Under the pieces are notes generated by a model. The model made no database searches. It worked only from the letters and a program-made list of their open reading frames with translations, and was not told the origin of the DNA. Shown in pieces: positions 14,680 through 18,833 of a stretch of 18,833 nt of DNA. The stretch is from an uncultured Bacilli bacterium. Lineage in GTDB: Bacteria; Bacillota_I; Bacilli_A; RF39; UBA660. Numbering within the stretch: the stretch's first letter is position 1; each line of letters opens with the position of its first letter. The stretch lies in NCBI GenBank assembly GCA_934167785.1, contig CAKPLX010000018.1, positions 1 through 18,833 of the forward strand. Reading direction: 5' to 3'. The translations under genes were made by a program, and so were the position numbers.

Positions 14680-15675
14680 ATGTTTAATAAAGACATTGGA
14701 ATAGACTTAGGGACAGCAAACGTACTTATTTACATAAAGGGACAAGGTATTGTGTTAAATGAACCTAGTGTTGTTGCGATTGATTTGGATACGAAGAAAC
14801 CGTTGGCAGTTGGTACTGAAGCTCGTGAGATGCTTGGTAGGACACCTGGTCAAGTTACGGCAATTCGGCCAATGAAGGATGGAGTAATTGCTGATTTTGA
14901 AACAACTGAAGTAATGCTTAATTATTTTATTAAAAAAGTTAATGGGAAAAGTTTTTTTTCACGTCCTAGAATATTAATTTGTTGTCCGTCTAATATCACT
15001 CAAGTAGAAAAGAATGCAATTGTGGAAGCTGCTGAGAGAACTGGTGCTAAGAGGGTATTTTTAGAGGAGGAACCTAAAGTAGCAGCGATTGGAGCAGGGA
15101 TGGATATTTCAAAACCTAGTGGAAATATGGTTATTGATATTGGTGGTGGTACTACAGATATTGCTGTTTTGTCTCTTGGAGGAATTGTCAATAGTGCATC
15201 AATTCGAATTGCTGGAAATGCTTTTGATAGTGATATTGTAAAGTATATTAAAGATAAATATAAATTGCTTGTTGGTGATAGAACGGCTGAAGATATTAAG
15301 ATAACGATTGGAACTGTTTTTCCTGGGTCTAGAAATGAGAAGATGGAAGTTCGTGGTAGAGACTTAGTTACTGGATTACCTCATTCTATTACAATTACTA
15401 GTGATGAAGTAGAGGAGGCCTTAAGAGAAAGTATTTATACAATTGTTCATGCAGCGAAAGGAATTTTAGAACAAACTCCCCCAGAATTATCGGCAGATAT
15501 TATTGATAAGGGAATTGTTCTTACTGGAGGCGGAAGTATGGTTGATGGTTTTAGTCAATTATTATCTCAAGAATTAAAGGTACCAGTATTTATTGCGGAG
15601 AGTCCACTTACTTGTGTTGCTGAAGGGACTGGAGTACTTTTAGATAATATTCATTTAATTAATGGAAGACTTTAA
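14680..15675 (+). CDS. mbl: MreB-family cell shape protein (Mbl-like)
   Basis: A bacterial actin that forms membrane-associated filaments and organises the elongation wall-synthesis complex. The 331 residues contain the phosphate-1 loop DIGIDLGTANVLIY (residues 5-18), the MKDGVIADFETTE segment, phosphate-2 loop DIGGGTTDIAVLSLGG starting at D153, and the adenosine motif GIVLTGGGSMVDG near residue 285. The position directly after spoIIID argues for the Mbl paralogue rather than MreB or MreBH, but sequence alone does not settle which it is. ATG 14680 follows GGATGGTGAT. The convergent Sel1 gene ends 28 bases beyond the stop. Confidence 0.92.
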   Translation: MFNKDIGIDLGTANVLIYIKGQGIVLNEPSVVAIDLDTKKPLAVGTEAREMLGRTPGQVTAIRPMKDGVIADFETTEVMLNYFIKKVNGKSFFSRPRILICCPSNITQVEKNAIVEAAERTGAKRVFLEEEPKVAAIGAGMDISKPSGNMVIDIGGGTTDIAVLSLGGIVNSASIRIAGNAFDSDIVKYIKDKYKLLVGDRTAEDIKITIGTVFPGSRNEKMEVRGRDLVTGLPHSITITSDEVEEALRESIYTIVHAAKGILEQTPPELSADIIDKGIVLTGGGSMVDGFSQLLSQELKVPVFIAESPLTCVAEGTGVLLDNIHLINGRL

Positions 15676-15703
15676 TAAAAAAGAGAAGCGAAAATAAGAT
15701 AGG

Positions 15704-17212
15704 TCAATCTTTAAATAGATTTCTATTGATTTTCTCTTCTTTTTTTAGTGTATTTATAGCGATTTCTATTTGTTCTTTTTGCTTTTTATTGTAAAGAGGG
15801 TGATTTTCTATTTTGAAAAGTAGTTGATTTATTTTTTCTAAAGTGTTATTTTCTTTTTTTTGAAAATAAAGTTTGGTGTAATAATTTAAGAGTTCTATGG
15901 TTGCTTCTAGCAAGTTAAGATTTGAAGCATCTTTTAATAAAGATAAAGCGGAAGGAATGTTTTTTTCTATTTCTATTTCGTAGCAGCCGTTTAGATAAAA
16001 ATATTTGGCTAGATTATATTTAGCGTAGTTATTTTGAAGGTTCTTAGGAACGTCAAGGGCTGTTTTGTAGTAGGTGAATGCTTTTTTTAAATCTTTTTGA
16101 CAATGTGTACCTAAACGATAGAACTCTCCTACTTTATTACATGCCCAACTTTCCTCTAATTCGGCACTTTTTAAGTAATATTTGAAGGCTAATTCATAAT
16201 TTTTTTCTTTTTCGTAAATCATTCCTAAATTATTAAAAGCATATGGATAATTTTTTGCAGCCGCTTTCTTTAAATATTTTATCGATGTTTCTTTATCTTT
16301 TTTTATGTTTTTGTAATAAAGACCTAGTTGATTTAGTGCAGCAATATTTCCAAGATCTTCTGCTTTTTTTAGGTATTGGAAAGCTTTATTCATATCTTCT
16401 TTTGACTTTGTCCCAATATTGCCTGTAAGAAGCATTTTGGCGATTAAATAGGTAGCTCTTGGGTGGTTAGCATCGGCAGCGATTTTTAGATAGGAATAGC
16501 ATTTTTCATAATTGGGGGTTCCTGAAAAATCTCCTTTATATTCCATTAATCCTAATTCAAAAGAGGCATAAGGATTGTTTTCTTTTGCTAATTTTTTTAG
16601 AGAATAGTTATAGTTTAGCCCATCATTGAATTGAATGGTTAAGAATTTTTCTAAGTCGTTTAGGGAAATATTGGTATTACTTAAGATATTTTCGATGGTA
16701 TCATTTACAATATTTTCAATGTAGATGGGTTGCTTTTTTTCCAAAATGATATAGGTTAGAATTTGTTGGATGCTGTTAACATAGTTTTCTTTTTCAAGTG
16801 ATATTCTAAGTTGACTTATGAATGTTTGAAGAATACTTCTATCGTTTTTGGCTAGGTTATATAGTTTTTTTGCTAATAATTTTATTGAGTCTTTGTTATT
16901 TAAGGTGTTTGGTGGAATATTTTCATAATTTCCTTCTAGAATGTGGAAGATATTTTTTAGAATTGGGTTGAAACTTTTTTTGTTTTGATTGATTTCTTGA
17001 TAAATTTTTTTATATTCTCCTCCAATAGAACGGCATCCCACACAGTAGTTATTTACTGTAGAATCATTGGCTGATTCTATATTAAAGATGGCACAAAAGA
17101 TATCGGTTTGGTTGGCTAGAGTTTTGTTTTTGCTTAAATCTTTGATGATAAGGCAAGTATTTCCTAGGGAAAGTTGATTGTTATTATGATTCATTTTTAA
17201 ATATTTTTTCAT
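15704..17212 (-). CDS. Sel1-repeat (TPR-like) protein
   Basis: The only minus-strand gene. The 502-residue protein has no signal peptide or membrane helix. About five Sel1-type helix-turn-helix repeats lie between residues 213 and 400: for example NPYASFELGLMEYKGD, ALNQLGLYYKN, and AFNNLGMIYEKEKNYELAFKY. Such solenoids bind other proteins; the partner here is unknown. Residues 1-210 form a separate region of no family known to me. It includes FCAIFNIES, a CxxC pair (C57-C60, YCVGCRSIGGEYKKIY) and helical segments. The start codon has GGAGA eight bases upstream on the minus strand. It is rich in Lys and Asn. It interrupts the conserved order around mbl, so it is probably a lineage-specific insertion. 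Confidence 0.8.
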   Translation of the reverse strand: MKKYLKMNHNNNQLSLGNTCLIIKDLSKNKTLANQTDIFCAIFNIESANDSTVNNYCVGCRSIGGEYKKIYQEINQNKKSFNPILKNIFHILEGNYENIPPNTLNNKDSIKLLAKKLYNLAKNDRSILQTFISQLRISLEKENYVNSIQQILTYIILEKKQPIYIENIVNDTIENILSNTNISLNDLEKFLTIQFNDGLNYNYSLKKLAKENNPYASFELGLMEYKGDFSGTPNYEKCYSYLKIAADANHPRATYLIAKMLLTGNIGTKSKEDMNKAFQYLKKAEDLGNIAALNQLGLYYKNIKKDKETSIKYLKKAAAKNYPYAFNNLGMIYEKEKNYELAFKYYLKSAELEESWACNKVGEFYRLGTHCQKDLKKAFTYYKTALDVPKNLQNNYAKYNLAKYFYLNGCYEIEIEKNIPSALSLLKDASNLNLLEATIELLNYYTKLYFQKKENNTLEKINQLLFKIENHPLYNKKQKEQIEIAINTLKKEEKINRNLFKD

Positions 17213-17234
17213 TCTTTTTTTCTCCTTTTTTTCT

Positions 17235-17263
17235 ATTATATACTATTTTGTGGATTATTTGTG
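17235..17263 (-). promoter_or_regulatory. Promoter for the Sel1-repeat gene
   Basis: On the minus strand a perfect TATAAT occupies 17240-17235. Seventeen bases upstream the -35 position (17263-17258) reads CACAAA, a poor match. Two of the TGTGGA motifs overlap the spacer and -35, so activation or repression by a bound protein is possible. Confidence 0.45.
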
Positions 17264-17288
17264 GAATATTAAATATTTCTGTGGATTT
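17249..17288. repeat. Three TGTGGA motifs, DnaA-box-like, helically spaced
   Basis: TGTGGATTA (17249-17257), TGTGGAATA (17260-17268) and TGTGGATTT (17280-17288) start 11 and 20 bases apart, about one and two turns of the helix. The first differs in one base from the consensus DnaA box (TGTGGATAA in this orientation), the others in two. They lie between divergent promoters. Confidence 0.55.
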
Positions 17289-17318
17289 TGTTAGGTAGAA
17301 GAAATTTGAGAGAAAACG

Positions 17319-17324
17319 TATAAT
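17319..17324 (+). promoter_or_regulatory. -10 element for the symporter gene
   Basis: A perfect TATAAT lies 23 bases before the GTG start. No convincing -35 hexamer is present at 16-18 bases, which suggests that the promoter needs an activator or is weak. Confidence 0.4.
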
Positions 17325-17347
17325 GTAGTAAAGAGGAGGATTTTATT

Positions 17348-18598
17348 GTGAAAAAGATATTTAAGAATTATAAATCTACAATTATTTTAATTTTATCTAT
17401 TATTATAGGGGGAGTTATAGGAGGATTTTTTGGAGAGAAGGCAAAAGTATTATCTCCTTTTGGGGATGTATTTTTAAATTTGTTGTTTGTGGTGATTGTT
17501 CCACTTATTTTTCTTACACTTTCAACTTCAGTTGCTAAGATGAAAGAAAAGAAAAGATTGGGAAAAATTATGCGAACGATTATTATTGTTTTTGTTTTTA
17601 CTTCTTTGATTGCTGCTATTTTTGGTATTGCTAGTACTTCTTTGGTTAGTTTAGTTAATCATTCTTCAAAAATGGAAATAAAAAATACATTAATTCTTGA
17701 GGATAAGAAGGAAGATATTGATTTGAATGTTTTGGATAAGACTGCGGAACTTATTAGTGTTGATGATTTTACTAAATTGTTATCAAAAGAGAATATTATT
17801 GCTCTTGTTTGTTTTTCTATTCTTTTTGGGCTTGCAATTAGGAAGAGTGGAAAAAAGGGGGAAAAAGCTTTAGAAGTACTTTGTTCATTTAATGAAGTAA
17901 TTTTAAAATTGGTTGATTTGATTATGCTTTATGCACCGATTGGTCTTGGTTGTTATTTTGCGGTGATGGTTGGGACAATGGGATCTGAAATTGCGGCTTC
18001 TTATTTTAAGACGTTTGTTGTTTACTTTTTAGTAGCGATTTTATTTTATTTTATTATCTATACTTTATATGCTTATTTGTCTGCTGGTAAGAAGGGAGTA
18101 AAGGGGTTTTGGAAGAATATTTTGCCAACTACGTTGACTTCTCTTGCGACTTGTTCTTCGGCAGCTTGTATTCCTGTTAATATTAAGGGTGCTAAAAAAA
18201 TTGGTGTTTCTGATGATATTGCTGAGGCGGTTATTCCGATGGGGACTAGTTTTCATAAAGATGGTTCTATTATTGGTAGTGTTTTTAAGATTATGTTTTT
18301 GGTTTATTTGTTTGAAGGAGGAATTAGTGATATGGATATGATTCTTAAAGTAATTGGAATTGCGCTACTTGCTACTTTATTAGTAACTGCAGTTCCGATT
18401 GGAGGAGGAACGATATCTGAGAGTTTGATTATTAGTTTGCTTGGTTATTCAATGTCTTGTTTGCCGATTTTAACGATTATTGCTACGATTATTGATGCTC
18501 CTGCTACGGTTTTAAATGTTGTTGGAGATACGAGTTCTTCGATGTTGGTTTCTCGTATTGTGGATGGAAAAGATTGGATGAAGAAGGAAAAATCTTAG
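17348..18598 (+). CDS. Dicarboxylate/amino acid:cation symporter (SDF family)
   Basis: A secondary transporter of the DAACS/GltP family that couples uptake of an acidic or neutral amino acid or dicarboxylate to Na+ or H+. The 416 residues include the expected helices and two re-entrant loops. The serine-rich loop reads TSLATCSSAACIPVN (family SSSSAT-type), the next is VIPMGTSFHKDGS (family NMDGT-type), and the last helix reads DAPATVLNVVGDTSSSMLV, where N and D match the NxxGD cation/substrate motif. The arginine or other specificity residue of known glutamate carriers is not obvious, so I do not name a substrate. GTG 17348 has AGAGGAGGA seven bases upstream. Confidence 0.9.
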   Translation: MKKIFKNYKSTIILILSIIIGGVIGGFFGEKAKVLSPFGDVFLNLLFVVIVPLIFLTLSTSVAKMKEKKRLGKIMRTIIIVFVFTSLIAAIFGIASTSLVSLVNHSSKMEIKNTLILEDKKEDIDLNVLDKTAELISVDDFTKLLSKENIIALVCFSILFGLAIRKSGKKGEKALEVLCSFNEVILKLVDLIMLYAPIGLGCYFAVMVGTMGSEIAASYFKTFVVYFLVAILFYFIIYTLYAYLSAGKKGVKGFWKNILPTTLTSLATCSSAACIPVNIKGAKKIGVSDDIAEAVIPMGTSFHKDGSIIGSVFKIMFLVYLFEGGISDMDMILKVIGIALLATLLVTAVPIGGGTISESLIISLLGYSMSCLPILTIIATIIDAPATVLNVVGDTSSSMLVSRIVDGKDWMKKEKS

Positions 18599-18619
18599 GA
18601 ATTTTCTTTTTCTTTTTGT

Positions 18620-18641
18620 AAAATACTGAGTAAGTATTTTT
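18620..18641 (+). terminator. Terminator after the symporter gene
   Basis: AAAATACT (18620-18627) pairs with AGTATTTT (18633-18640) around a 5-base loop. It is nearly identical to the palindrome at 3394 and is followed by TGTCAA, as is the copy at 9516. Confidence 0.75.
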
Positions 18642-18683
18642 GTCAAATAAAAGAAAATAGTGGAGAAAAGGAAATAAGTTTAG

Positions 18684-18689
18684 TATAAT
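18684..18689 (+). promoter_or_regulatory. -10 element for murE
   Basis: A perfect TATAAT lies 24 bases before the murE start; the -35 position (18661-18666) reads TGGAGA, a poor match. Confidence 0.4.
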
Positions 18690-18713
18690 AAAGAAAGAAA
18701 TGGGGAGATAGAA

Positions 18714-18833
18714 GTGAAATTAAGAGAGTTACTTAAAGATGTAGATTATGAATTGATACAAGGAAATTTAGATATAGAGATAAGTGATATTGCTTATGAT
18801 TCTAGAAAAGCACAGGACGGGGTTATGTTTATG
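18714..18833 (+). CDS. murE: UDP-MurNAc-tripeptide synthetase, N-terminal fragment
   Basis: The first 40 codons, cut by the window end. The reading MKLRELLKDVDYEL then DISDIAYDSRKAQDGVMFM-like sequence matches the N-terminal UMP-binding domain of MurE, whose hallmark is the AYDSRKxxxGxxF segment. MurE adds the third residue of the stem peptide; whether lysine or diaminopimelate cannot be told because the specificity motif lies beyond the window. GTG 18714 is the start, with GGGGAG at 18702-18707. MurF also has a related N terminus, but the order of motifs favours MurE. Confidence 0.85.
   Translation, partial: MKLRELLKDVDYELIQGNLDIEISDIAYDSRKAQDGVMFM

Noticed and set aside
15673..15745. Bidirectional terminator between mbl and the Sel1 gene
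   Set aside because: AAAAAAGA can pair with TCTTTTTT but the pairing is all A-T apart from one pair, has a long loop, and the 3' arm lies within the Sel1 coding region.
17249..17288. Chromosomal replication origin
   Set aside because: Three DnaA-like boxes without dnaA, dnaN or an AT-rich unwinding cluster of the usual kind; the neighbours are not origin genes.

Overview
The window is an 18.8 kb piece of a low-GC (roughly 30% by eye) Gram-positive chromosome. UGA is used as a stop (the mntP and spoIID reading frames end in TGA) and tryptophan is TGG, so the code is standard and Mycoplasma proper is excluded. A T-box leader, strong Shine-Dalgarno sites, U-tract terminators and four sporulation genes (spoIIR, spoIID, spoIIQ, spoIIID) point to an endospore-forming member of the Bacillota, most likely a gut-type lineage of class Bacilli. 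That placement is inference. Every intact gene except one is on the + strand.

Left part (1-4174): a tRNA-Glu(UUC) cut by the window edge, then a T-box leader and threonyl-tRNA synthetase that lacks the usual N-terminal TGS domain, then prfA (release factor 1) and prmC, which methylates the GGQ glutamine of release factors. Middle (4251-9527): a CtpE-like P-type cation ATPase, a nucleotidyltransferase-like protein, spoIIR (forespore signal that leads to sigma-E activation), an MntP-type manganese exporter and a membrane acyltransferase. Next (9700-12985): murA, rpmE, then a compact rpiB - DUF1146 (ywzB) - spoIID operon.

The 12986-13667 interval between spoIID and spoIIQ holds a broken gene. 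Restoring one base in each of two homopolymer runs gives a continuous frame of about 190 codons with no function I recognise. After it come spoIIQ, spoIIID and an mreB/mbl homologue, then the only minus-strand gene (a Sel1-repeat protein), a divergent SDF-family symporter, and the first 40 codons of murE.

Most core genes also lie together, with more genes between them, in one long stretch of the Bacillus subtilis chromosome (rpmE, prfA, prmC, spoIIR, mntP, rpiB, ywzB, murAA, spoIID, spoIIQ, spoIIID, mbl). The window therefore looks like a condensed version of an ancestral translation / wall synthesis / engulfment-stage sporulation neighbourhood, with lineage-specific insertions: the P-type ATPase, nucleotidyltransferase, acyltransferase, broken gene, Sel1 protein and symporter. 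I see no mobile element, CRISPR array or clearly new multi-gene system. The most noteworthy signals are the broken gene, a recurring AAAATACTGA/TCAGTATTTT terminator-like palindrome, a matched pair of candidate forespore promoters before spoIIR and spoIIQ, and three helically spaced TGTGGA motifs between the Sel1 gene and the symporter.
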